A stretch of 64,000 bases of DNA from CAZWDL01 sp964632995 (lineage in GTDB: Bacteria > Bacteroidota > Bacteroidia > Chitinophagales > Saprospiraceae): contig CAZWDL010000014.1 in the NCBI GenBank assembly GCA_964632995.1, positions 1-64,000 on the forward strand, in the 5' to 3' direction. The notes beneath the pieces were generated by a model. The model did no database searches and was not told where the DNA came from. It was given only the letters and a program-made list of their open reading frames with translations. The first letter of the stretch is position 1; every line of letters starts with the position of its first letter. Position numbers and translations under genes: made by a program. Positions 43,298-51,181 of this stretch are shown here, piece after piece.

Positions 43298-43713
43298 TTA
43301 AATATCCAGCTGCTTATTCTTTTCCTCGTTCAGTATGAGCTTGTAGCCGGCCTCCAGAGGGATGCCGAAATCGAATCCCTGAAAACTATCCTTCAGGTCT
43401 TGCTTCACCTCATTGTCGGCGAAATCCTCGGGTAGTTCAATCGGCGTTTCTATGTTTGTGGCGCTTTGGTAGAGAAAGGCTTGAATTCCGTTACCAGTGA
43501 CCAGCGATCGCTCAATTTCAGATGAGCGCCCACTCCGTAATTGATACCCAGGATGGTCTCGCCGTCTTCGTAGCCGTTGAGGCTGGAAAAATTAAGGCCG
43601 GCGTCAATACTAAAGTGAAATTGCTCCGAGGCTGCTTTATCGCCGAAAATCAATACCAGCCGCATTTCGGCGTATTTCCGGGTCATGGGGATCCCTCCGG
43701 AGCCGGATTTCAC
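43298..43713 (-). pseudogene. Frameshifted outer-membrane beta-barrel gene relic
   Basis: The first segment encodes about 87 residues (FHFSIDAGLNFSSLNGYEDG, GVGAHLKLSDRWSLVTEFKP) typical of an outer-membrane barrel's opening, and meets a stop at 43450-43452. The next part continues in another frame (PIELPEDFADNEVKQDLKDS, then GFDFGIPLEAGYKLIL) and stops at 43298. Joining the frames gives one coherent protein sequence, so a frameshift is likely. No signal peptide precedes it and the expected remaining strands are absent. The gene is therefore broken at both ends and in the middle. Confidence 0.7.
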
Positions 43714-43898
43714 CTTTATTTAACACTACGGGGCGAACTGATGTATCCACTTATTGTTTATTCACCGTATCTTTGTTTAAACCTTGATTAGCAGGACCTT
43801 GCATATTAAACAAAGGTGTTGCGCCCAACCTGGTCAAGGCAATATAATAAGGCCTCTTCGCAGGCCGGCAAAATATTGGATTAGTAGAAAAACAGCCG

Positions 43899-44930
43899 AT
43901 GAATATAAATAACTTCCCCCTAATTGCAATAATGTTCGTAATCGCCTCTTTGCTGACGGTTTCCGCTTCAGCCGGCGTCCGTGATGACGCGAAGAGTATC
44001 TTCGATGTGATGAGCTATCAGGAGGTGTTGGACATTACGATCGAGGTCGACCTGGATTCCGTCCGGGCTAACCGCAGAAACGCCCGGGAATTTGAAACTA
44101 TATTCAGTTTCCAGGACGAAACGGGAGCCTGGCAGGCCTGGCCGATTGATCTGTCGCTGCGTGGCCGTTTCCGCCGGTCAAAATGTGACGTGCCTCCACT
44201 GAAAGTGGATATGAAAAAATCACTCCTGAAAGAGCGGGGCCTGGCGCCTTTCGACGATTTCGACCTGGTAACCCAATGCGTGGTGGATAAGGAACTGGCT
44301 AAGGAATTGATGTTAAAGGAATACCTGGCCTACAGGCTTTTCAACGAGCTTTCACCTTACAGTTACCGCGTTCAAATGGTGCGGGTTACGTATCGCAATC
44401 CTGCCACGGGTATGGAAGAACGACAGTGGGGAATTATCATTGAAGATACTGCTCAGTTGGAGGCCCGTATCGGTGCGGAAAAAATTGACTCCCTGGGACT
44501 GGAAGCCGCTGCCCTGCACCAGGAACAACTAAAACGGGTAGCTGTATTTCAGAATATGATCGGCAATGCCGACTGGAGTATCCCCACTAGCAGAAACATT
44601 AAGTTTTTCCGCAAAGGAGACCAACTGATTCCCATTCCTTACGACTTTGATTTTTCCGGGCTGGTCGATGCGCCCTACGCACGGGCTCTGACCAATAACG
44701 AAAGTATATTGCGTTTTATAAAACCGGATCTTTTCTTTGGTGAGTTGCCGCTGGATTTAGACTTCAAGCCTACGATTGAGTATTTTGAATCTAAGCGTTC
44801 AGACTTGTTGTCCCGGGTGCGCAAGCTAAAGCCCTTGCCGTCCAGCACGCGCCGCGAGCTGAAAAAGTACCTCAAAACGTTTTTTGAAAATTATGCTGCC
44901 GTGTACGGCGGAGACCAGGCCGGCATTTAA
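43899..44930 (+). CDS. Exported CotH-like atypical kinase candidate
   Basis: The 343-residue protein has a signal peptide (IAIMFVIASLLTVSASA). A conserved-looking N-terminal strand pair (IDLSLRGRFRRSKCDVPPLK) resembles the opening of CotH-family kinases. Around residues 216-250 the sequence FQNMIGNADWSIPTSRNIKF, then PYDFDFSGLV has the spacing of an atypical protein-kinase catalytic loop: an Asp followed by an Asn about eight residues later, and a DFD metal-binding motif. CotH proteins phosphorylate partner proteins outside the cytoplasm. This assignment is based on pattern recognition and should be treated as moderate. It is not in an obvious operon. Confidence 0.6.
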   Translation: MNINNFPLIAIMFVIASLLTVSASAGVRDDAKSIFDVMSYQEVLDITIEVDLDSVRANRRNAREFETIFSFQDETGAWQAWPIDLSLRGRFRRSKCDVPPLKVDMKKSLLKERGLAPFDDFDLVTQCVVDKELAKELMLKEYLAYRLFNELSPYSYRVQMVRVTYRNPATGMEERQWGIIIEDTAQLEARIGAEKIDSLGLEAAALHQEQLKRVAVFQNMIGNADWSIPTSRNIKFFRKGDQLIPIPYDFDFSGLVDAPYARALTNNESILRFIKPDLFFGELPLDLDFKPTIEYFESKRSDLLSRVRKLKPLPSSTRRELKKYLKTFFENYAAVYGGDQAGI

Positions 44931-45016
44931 AAGATAGGGATGGGTAACCATCCCCCAAATACTTCTTATTGAGAGAAGGAAGAAATTCAACCTTCCAATC
45001 CCTCAATTCTTTCTTT

Positions 45017-45460
45017 ATGAATATACAACTGAAGACGAAGGTAAAGGGCCATTACAAAGACATCATGGCCCGCTTCGACCGCGATTTGTTCGAAGCCCTG
45101 GCGCCCGGCTTTCCGCCCATGGAGATTGTGGAGTTCTCCGGTTCCCGGGAAGGTGACAAGGTGCACATCCGCTTCGGCGCGCCGGTCAATGCGGAATGGG
45201 TGAGCCTGATCACCGATCACGGCGTCGATGAGTCGGAAGCTTACTTCGTCGATGAAGGGATGAAGTTGCCCCCTCCGCTCTCCTACTGGAAACACCGGCA
45301 CATCGTTCGAAAAATCACCGAAGACACTTCCTGCATCATTGATGATATCACTTTCAGAGGCCCCAACCGCCTGCTAACCTGGTTGATGTATCCCGGTATT
45401 CTGCTGGGCTTTTATCCGAGGAAAAAGATTTACCGGGCGTATTTTGGGAGGGGAGAGTGA
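45017..45460 (+). CDS. SRPBCC-fold protein
   Basis: The start at 45017 (MNIQLKTKVKGHYKDIM) gives 147 residues, the usual size for a START/SRPBCC ligand-binding fold; the frame continues upstream to 44969 without a better start. The sequence is predicted to alternate strands and a long C-terminal helix (GPNRLLTWLMYPGILLGFYP), and has the pattern of cyclase/dehydrase or polyketide-like hydrophobic-ligand binders. It is cytoplasmic with no signal peptide. The ligand is unknown. Confidence 0.65.
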   Translation: MNIQLKTKVKGHYKDIMARFDRDLFEALAPGFPPMEIVEFSGSREGDKVHIRFGAPVNAEWVSLITDHGVDESEAYFVDEGMKLPPPLSYWKHRHIVRKITEDTSCIIDDITFRGPNRLLTWLMYPGILLGFYPRKKIYRAYFGRGE

Positions 45461-45484
45461 AAGCGTTTGGCTAAGCCAATCTCT

Positions 45485-45695
45485 CTACCCCTGTTCTCCC
45501 TCAGCGATATATCCCAGCTGGTTCGTCAACATCCAGGTCCCGCCGGTTTGGAGAGCGGGTTTGTTCCGGTGGCTGAGTCCATAGATCCGGCAATCGGAAG
45601 CTGACAGGAGTTTCCCATTGAAGCGGATGTTTCTTCAGCCAGCTTCGATTGGCGGCGAATTCCAGGTGAAGGTCGGAGCAGTATTGAATGGTCAT
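45485..45695 (-). pseudogene. Metallophosphoesterase relic: N- and C-terminal ends fused by deletion
   Basis: The N-terminal 25 codons start as a calcineurin-like phosphoesterase (MTIQYCSDLHLEF then NRSWLKKHPLQ), including the first metal-binding Asp and His. The sequence then passes into a region whose third frame encodes IYGLSHRNKPALQTGGTWML, then TNQLGYIAEGEQG and a stop. That is the family's C-terminal end, with the final His of the GxxHxR-like motif. About 200 codons that should lie between them are missing, and the ends are in different frames. Function is lost. Confidence 0.78.
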
Positions 45696-45723
45696 GTTGG
45701 AATTCAGCTGACAACCTCAGCTG

Positions 45724-46611
45724 CTACCCCAGCTCCAGATACTTCATCAGCAGCTCTTTACCCTGCATGATCGCCTCCCGGCCGCTCGACTCTATTCCGT
45801 ACCAGCCGCGGTAGCCCGATTCCCGGCACATGTTGATCATTTTAGCCGTCAGTTCTTCGGTGGGCTGGTTGCGATAGGACAGGCCGCCGGTCCAGGGCAG
45901 CATCTTTTCCAGGAAAGTTACATTATCGAACTCGTCGGAAGGAGCGCGCCAGTCGGGGTAGGCGCCGAAGTAGAGGTTATCCACCTCCTTGAACAGCTCC
46001 ACCATCCAGTCGGGATCGTTCGACAGGCCGCCGTGGTTTTCGATGTACACGCTGATCTTGGCTTCCATGGCGTGCTCCAGCAGCATGTTGTACGATTCGG
46101 CGGCCAATTTCAACGCCTCTTCTGGGTCAGCGCCCTGCGGTCCCCGGCAGTTGGTGCGGATGGCGTGGCAGCCCAGATACTGGGCGATATCGATCCACTT
46201 GCGGTGATTCGTGACGAACTGCTTGCGCAATTCCGCCGTCGGTTCGGCGCCGTCACCCTCGGCATCAACCATGATCAATACCATGGTGACGCCGTGATCA
46301 TCGGCCCTTTGCTTCAACTCGTTCAGATAACGGGCCGTCGGCACCTCGAAAAGGGTGTTAACAAATTCGATGCCGTTGAGCCCGAAGTCCTCGCGGGCAA
46401 TGCGCGGAAAGTCGAGGTTTTTCCACTTGCCTTGTCTGATCTCATCTACCAGGGCCCACTGGGCCAGGGAAATATCGTCGTGCGTCATGTGCGGTGTGCC
46501 ACCCATAGCTTGCGTTTTGTTGAACCATGCGGGCGCGACAAGTCCGGCCGCTCCCAGCATTAAAGATTTTTCAAGAAAGCTTCTTCTGGATTGTGTGTGT
46601 TTCTTCTTCAT
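45724..46611 (-). CDS. Exported TIM-barrel protein (sugar phosphate isomerase/epimerase-like)
   Basis: From the ATG at 46611 the protein is 295 residues with a twin-arginine signal (SRRSFLEKSLMLGAAGLVAP), so it should be exported folded by Tat. The rest is an AP_endonuc_2-type TIM barrel: ARYLNELKQRADDHGVTMV, GCHAIRTNCRGPQG, KISVYIENHGGLSNDPDW and SGYRGWYGIESSG. Such proteins often act on sugars or inositol derivatives. It follows the Gfo/Idh/MocA oxidoreductase gene in the same direction with a 167-base gap, and a shared sugar-oxidation role is plausible. Which substrate is used is unknown. Confidence 0.85.
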   Translation of the reverse strand: MKKKHTQSRRSFLEKSLMLGAAGLVAPAWFNKTQAMGGTPHMTHDDISLAQWALVDEIRQGKWKNLDFPRIAREDFGLNGIEFVNTLFEVPTARYLNELKQRADDHGVTMVLIMVDAEGDGAEPTAELRKQFVTNHRKWIDIAQYLGCHAIRTNCRGPQGADPEEALKLAAESYNMLLEHAMEAKISVYIENHGGLSNDPDWMVELFKEVDNLYFGAYPDWRAPSDEFDNVTFLEKMLPWTGGLSYRNQPTEELTAKMINMCRESGYRGWYGIESSGREAIMQGKELLMKYLELG

Positions 46612-46745
46612 GAGAGGTGGTTGATTGATGTTTTGGTTGAAAATAAGAAATTGTGGTGGATTTTTCAGACATTGAATCCCGGAAGAAGTCCATAGTCGAT
46701 GGTCGACAACTGCGGCAAATTCACGGTTAGTTAGAATCCGTGTTA

Positions 46746-46780
46746 TCCAGCACCCAGCCCCCAGCATCCAGCACCCAGTC
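46746..46780. repeat. Degenerate tandem repeat (CCAGCACCCAG type)
   Basis: CCAGCACC-CAGCCCC-CAGCATC-CAGCACC-CAG forms four to five copies of a seven-base unit. It ends at the oxidoreductase stop codon and lies between that gene and the TIM-barrel gene. No function is evident; slippage is the likely source. Confidence 0.6.
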
Positions 46781-48287
46781 AAACCTCCCATCCCTCCCGG
46801 TACTCCCGCGTCAGAAACCGGTTGGCCTCCTCGTCATTGGCGATGCGCATCGTTTCCGAGTAGTAGTGTATCTCCTTACCTGCGCGCAGCGCTACGGCAG
46901 CCAGGTTGATGGTTTCGGTAACCGGGCCGGCGTAGCGGAAGCTGCCGGGCGATTGCTCGTTGTTCCGGATGGCTTCTACCCAGTCGATGCTTTCGCTTTC
47001 TTCCTTCTTCGGTAGTTCCTTCTGCCCGCCGTAGGCTTTCATCCTGGCGGCGGGGATAATCTCCGGGTCTTCGCCGCGGAAGCCGGCGAGGATCTTACCC
47101 CGGTCGCCGACGAAGAGCATGCCTTCGTTGGGGGTGTCCCGGTTGTCGGCCTCCAGTTCCGGTGGGGCGAAGGGTTTCATACCGCCGTCGTACCAGTACA
47201 GGTCGAAGGGAGGCAGGGTGGTCTGCTTCGGGAAGCGCAGGCGGATGGTGCAGGAATGTGGGAAGGCTACGTTGTTGTCTTCCCAGCGGGGAACGCCGTC
47301 GACGACGGTGCGCGTGGTCGTGCCGTAGGCCTTGGCGCTCACCGGCGGCGTGTCGATGCCGAAGCTGCGAAACAGCGGGAAAAGGCTATAGTGACCCATA
47401 TCGGCAACGCTGCCGCCGCCGAAGTCGTACCAGCCGCGGAATACATTGTGGGTGTAATTCGGGTGATAAGGCAGATGCGGCACCGGCCCCAGCCACAGAT
47501 CCCAGTTGAAACCTTTGGGAATGGGCGGCGTTTCGGTAGGGCGCGAGGTCCATTGCGGCCAGACGGGGCGGTACGACCAGTTGTGGATTTCTTTTAGCTT
47601 GCCGATGACGCCGTCCTTGATCCAGCTCAGGATCAGGTCGTAGGCCGGCCGTTTGCGCCAGGCCAGCAGGTGGGTGACTACGTCCGTCTGTTTTGCCATT
47701 TCGATAACGGCCCTTCCCTCCGCCATCCGGTTGGCGATAGGCTTGTGGGTAATCACGTGCTTCCCTTTTTTCATCGCCGCGATGGCGATAGGCGCGTGCA
47801 GGTGATCGGGCGTCATGATTTTGACCACATCAATGCCGTCTTCTTTGTCCAGTAGCTCCCGGAAGTCTTCGTAGGCGGCGCAGCCTTTGTACTTGCCGGA
47901 ATCCATATTTTTTGCGTAGTATTTTTCCACGTAGTCCTTTCCCATATCCAGTCCGCCCGGAATGCCCTTCAGGTTGGCGCCCCAGTCCGGATCATTAAGT
48001 GTGCGGCGAATATTGTCCCGAAGCCCGTTAGGCGACCAGTCGATGTAGCCAGTAGCGTACTTGTTGGGATCACAGACGGCGACGACCTGCAGGTGGGGGT
48101 TTTCCAGCATTGCCCCCATTTCGCGCAGCCCCTGCGTACCGCAGCCGATATTGGCCACGGCTATTTTATCGGAGGGCGGAATGTAGCCCGGGCCGCCGAG
48201 CACGTGCCGGGGAACGATGGTAAAGGCAGCAGCGGCGCCGGCGACGCCGATGAATTCGCGGCGGGAGAGGTCTTTTTTAGTTGGCAT
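46779..48287 (-). CDS. Exported Gfo/Idh/MocA family oxidoreductase
   Basis: I start at the ATG at 48287 (MPTKKDLSRREFIGVAG), giving 502 residues with a twin-arginine Tat signal. A Rossmann NAD(P) site follows (IAVANIGCGTQGLREMGAM, about residues 40-58), then VVAVCDPN and the catalytic EKP-like sequence HVITHKPIANRMAEG (about 157-171). In this copy His-Lys-Pro replaces the common Glu-Lys-Pro. The C-terminal domain has GGGSVADMGHYSLFP. This is the large "Tat-exported" subtype common in Bacteroidota and Planctomycetes. A role in oxidation or epimerisation of a sugar is inferred. Confidence 0.87.
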   Translation of the reverse strand: MPTKKDLSRREFIGVAGAAAAFTIVPRHVLGGPGYIPPSDKIAVANIGCGTQGLREMGAMLENPHLQVVAVCDPNKYATGYIDWSPNGLRDNIRRTLNDPDWGANLKGIPGGLDMGKDYVEKYYAKNMDSGKYKGCAAYEDFRELLDKEDGIDVVKIMTPDHLHAPIAIAAMKKGKHVITHKPIANRMAEGRAVIEMAKQTDVVTHLLAWRKRPAYDLILSWIKDGVIGKLKEIHNWSYRPVWPQWTSRPTETPPIPKGFNWDLWLGPVPHLPYHPNYTHNVFRGWYDFGGGSVADMGHYSLFPLFRSFGIDTPPVSAKAYGTTTRTVVDGVPRWEDNNVAFPHSCTIRLRFPKQTTLPPFDLYWYDGGMKPFAPPELEADNRDTPNEGMLFVGDRGKILAGFRGEDPEIIPAARMKAYGGQKELPKKEESESIDWVEAIRNNEQSPGSFRYAGPVTETINLAAVALRAGKEIHYYSETMRIANDEEANRFLTREYREGWEV

Positions 48288-48745
48288 GAGCAGGTGGTTT
48301 TTAACAAAGTCCCAATCGCCTGTCAACGGGAAGCGCAGATTGTCTATTGGATAGTGCTCCGCGATATAGGGGACCGGCGCAGGACTAAATTCTGCGAAAA
48401 AATCAAAAAATAAATCACGGGATTCCTCCTGTAGTTTTAGATTGTATTCTTTTCTAAATGTAGGAAAATTGCTGATGTATTCCCAGAGACAATGATTTTT
48501 CGCACTCCGGTTGGTCTTCTTCAGGAGTAGTCACCCTACGGGCAGGGGGCGTAGTATCAATTCAGTTACTATTCATCACCCTGGCTTCGCCAGGGAAATT
48601 TTTCAAAAAAGCCACACCTGCCTGCCGGCGAGGCTGGGATTACCCGGATGTTCACGGATTTCCCAAAATGATGATCTGTGAAAATTCGCGTGATCCGTGG
48701 CAAAACAACAAATCTCACCGCACAGCGGCGATGTTGAATAGTGAC
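48288..48745. other. Intergenic region with hairpin and degenerate repeats
   Basis: Most of this spacer shows no coding pattern. A perfect hairpin CCCTGGC-TTC-GCCAGGG is at 48578-48594. From about 48650 to 48705 there are degenerate copies of an ATCCGTG-containing unit (TGTTCACGGATTT, ATCTGTGAAAATTCGCG, TGATCCGTGGC). A short open frame at 48668-48883 (plus) is composition noise over the relic on the opposite strand. Confidence 0.5.
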
Positions 48746-48889
48746 TCAATTCAAACGCACAAACACTTTTGTCAATACTCCTTTGCGGCTAACCAGCCGC
48801 ACGCTGTAAGAACCGGGAGGCAGCGCCGACAGATTAAAATCCACTGTCCTTTGATTACCTTTTATTTTCCGCTCTGTAAATGATTTTAC
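48746..48889 (-). pseudogene. Orphan T9SS type A C-terminal sorting domain relic
   Basis: The minus strand encodes about 47 residues preceded by a stop. It reads VKSFTERKI, then TVDFNLSALPPGSYSVRLVS and KGVLTKVFVRLN before a TGA. This is the characteristic end of a Por_secretion-tail (type A CTD) of a T9SS cargo protein. The remaining body of the protein is absent, so this is the last piece of a deleted secreted protein gene. It sits in the spacer between the Gfo/Idh/MocA and alpha-hydroxyacid dehydrogenase genes. Confidence 0.7.
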
Positions 48890-49011
48890 TCAGTAGAATA
48901 GGTGAGGAAAATCATGCTGGTGCACTGCACCAATAATAATCCGGGTTAAGGGCAGTCCGGGATGAAATCGATCGTTCACGCTATTGAAGGCTGCTGACCG
49001 GGCCGGCTAAT

Positions 49012-50163
49012 TCAGCTGATTTTGTGTTTGGGCAAATCACGCACCTGCTCACAGCATACCTGCTCCATCACTTGTAGGAATTGCTTCTTTAAAAGAGAAA
49101 TAGTGTGGTGACCGCCCGTTTTGCCCAGCGCCGCTACGCCGTACATGAATGAGCGGCCGAGGAAGGTGAACTCCGCCCCGCTCGCCAGGGAGTTGGCGAT
49201 GTCCGGCCCGGTGCGTATGCCGCTGTCCATCATGATTTTGATCTGGCCCTTGTATTTTTCAGCAATCCGGGAGAGCGGCCGGATCGTGGATTCGCCCACA
49301 TCCAGCTGGCGCCCTCCATGGTTGGAAACGATAATACCGTCGATGCCGAGGCGGACGGCTTTTTCGGTGTCTTCCTCCGTAGCGACGCCTTTCAGCACCA
49401 GCTTTCCTTGCCATTGATCCCGGATGACTTTGATCTTTTCTTCGTTGAGCCGTCCGGTGAAGGTTTTGTTCATGAACAGCCCCAAATGCTGCAAATTCAT
49501 GCCCTTGGGCATATAGGGCTTGAGTGTTTTGAACTCCGGCTGTCCGGCGATCAGGGTTTGAAGGGCCCAGTTGGGGCTGCTCATGATTTGCAGGATGTTC
49601 TGCAGCGTCATGCGGGGCGGGATGGCCAGGCCGTTTCTGATCTCCTTGGCGCGATAGCCGAAGGTAGGCACATCGCTCAAAATGACAAGAACGGGCAGCC
49701 CGGCATCCGAGCAGCGCTTGAGGAGGTCGTCGCGCAGCCGGTCTTCCGTGGGGTGGTAAAGTTGAAACCAGGCATTGCCTTCGGTGATTTCCGCAATGGT
49801 TTCAATACTGGCTGTGCCCACCGTACTTAAAATGTAAGGGATATTGTGGTCAAAAGCGGCTTTCGCCAAAATTTCCGACGCCCGCGGCCACATCAGGCCT
49901 TGCAGCCCGATAGGCGCAATACCGAAGGGTGCGCTGTAGGTTTTCCCGAACAATTCCACTTCCGTGGAAATGCCGTCGTAATCCCGAAGGTAGTAGGGTT
50001 TGAGTTGTACCTCCCGGATTTCCGCCGTGTTTCGCTTTAAATTCACCTCCGAATTGCAGCCGCCGTCGAGGTACTCGAAGGCAAAACGAGGTATCCGGCG
50101 CCTTGCTTTTTCGCGGAGAAAATCGATATCGGGGTATTTTGGATTGATGTTTATCTCAGCCAT
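49012..50163 (-). CDS. FMN-dependent alpha-hydroxyacid dehydrogenase (LldD-like)
   Basis: The 383-residue protein is a full-length member of the L-lactate dehydrogenase/glycolate oxidase family. The active-site signature is SNHGGRQLD, with base His282 and substrate-binding Arg285. Other family features are YLDGGCNSEVNLKRN, PFGIAPIGLQGLMWP (FMN binding) and MMDSGIRTGPDIANSLASGA. It oxidises a 2-hydroxyacid such as L-lactate to the 2-oxoacid using FMN. No membrane-anchor loop is evident, so it may be cytoplasmic. The FAD/Fe-S oxidoreductase at the window start uses similar substrates but is not linked. Confidence 0.9.
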   Translation of the reverse strand: MAEININPKYPDIDFLREKARRRIPRFAFEYLDGGCNSEVNLKRNTAEIREVQLKPYYLRDYDGISTEVELFGKTYSAPFGIAPIGLQGLMWPRASEILAKAAFDHNIPYILSTVGTASIETIAEITEGNAWFQLYHPTEDRLRDDLLKRCSDAGLPVLVILSDVPTFGYRAKEIRNGLAIPPRMTLQNILQIMSSPNWALQTLIAGQPEFKTLKPYMPKGMNLQHLGLFMNKTFTGRLNEEKIKVIRDQWQGKLVLKGVATEEDTEKAVRLGIDGIIVSNHGGRQLDVGESTIRPLSRIAEKYKGQIKIMMDSGIRTGPDIANSLASGAEFTFLGRSFMYGVAALGKTGGHHTISLLKKQFLQVMEQVCCEQVRDLPKHKIS

Positions 50164-50479
50164 GGTTACAGCAGTGGTTCGCTTTAATGTTAATGAAAAA
50201 TAAGATTTCCGGCGCGACGACCAAAATCAAAGACGCTAATCTTTGGGCTTTTCCACTACTGGGGGAATAGATGGCACATTATTAGACAGTTCCTACCCCT
50301 CTGAAAATCAGGCCGAAGTGGTTCGTTCCTAAGACTTGGCATCATTTTTGAATACTGATAGGTAATTCAGTCTATCCCTCCTGTTGGAGTTCATTATTCA
50401 AACAACACGGAATCATCTGCCCCGGGCAGTGGGTACACCTCTGTCCGGCAAGGAGATCGTTTGCTCAAACTCAACCATT
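50164..50479. other. Intergenic region upstream of the secretion island
   Basis: This 316-base stretch separates divergent genes and must contain the promoter of the secreted-protein genes at 50480 and 51182. I see no clear promoter, RNA gene or repeat. An in-frame upstream extension to 50384 is possible but lacks signal-peptide character. Confidence 0.4.
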
Positions 50480-51130
50480 ATGAAAAAGCTGTACCTCAAC
50501 ATCGTTTGGCCGGTAATACTCATCGGCTTGTTTTTTCCTTTTTCGGAAGGACCATCACTTTTGCACGGATGGTTTGGTGAAAAAACATCGAACCGACAGC
50601 CCCTTCCTCCGGTGTCTGTGGAATCCAGCCGGCCTGGCCTAAATGCCGGCAGTGAATCCGTTTGCGCAGAGCTGATCACAGAGCCCGGTAGTCTGCAAGG
50701 GGTATTACAATTACCAGCCTTTGATCCAGCCAAGGGGAAACTCACCGGGGTGCGAATCACGACGGAAAGTACCTTGTCGGCTGATATCTATCGCAGCCGG
50801 ATGAATTATTCTGGCTTTCACGCCCTCTTCACTGCCGGTCTGAAATGTTCCTTCCCCGGTGAACTGCAGTTTCAGCAGGAGGCCAGGCTCAACTATCAGG
50901 CATCGATAAGCAATGAGCAATTGATGCAAAACGGAATATCCGTCCGGGCGGATGAAACCCATACGGAGCATAGAGAAGTGACGGAATCACTGGAAAGTTT
51001 TCACGGCGTCGGCAATCTGGATATTCCGGTTGAAGTAACGGACCTCATCGATCACAAGGCGGAAAACTTCACCTACCGCACCCAGCTAAAGGCGAAGGTG
51101 TGCATCGATTATGTCTACGAAACCAACTAA
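50480..51130 (+). CDS. Exported beta-rich protein (choice-of-anchor E-like)
   Basis: Starting at 50480 (MKKLYLNIVWPVILIGLFFP) the protein is 216 residues with a signal peptide. The body starts with CAELITEPGSLQGVLQLPAF, then FDPAKGKLTGVRITTESTLS, which fits the choice-of-anchor E family pattern. The remaining strands end in KAKVCIDYVYETN. No C-terminal sorting signal is present, so it is probably periplasmic or released by another route. It lies 51 bases upstream of the 2508-residue T9SS protein in the same direction, suggesting co-expression. Confidence 0.65.
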   Translation: MKKLYLNIVWPVILIGLFFPFSEGPSLLHGWFGEKTSNRQPLPPVSVESSRPGLNAGSESVCAELITEPGSLQGVLQLPAFDPAKGKLTGVRITTESTLSADIYRSRMNYSGFHALFTAGLKCSFPGELQFQQEARLNYQASISNEQLMQNGISVRADETHTEHREVTESLESFHGVGNLDIPVEVTDLIDHKAENFTYRTQLKAKVCIDYVYETN

Positions 51131-51181
51131 TCCAAAGTTTTATCGTCCCACGCGAATTAGGATATTAAAAACCAAATTCTT

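Noticed and set aside
48668..48883. A 71-residue plus-strand frame
   Set aside because: It overlaps the T9SS sorting-domain relic on the opposite strand and has no signal or family resemblance.
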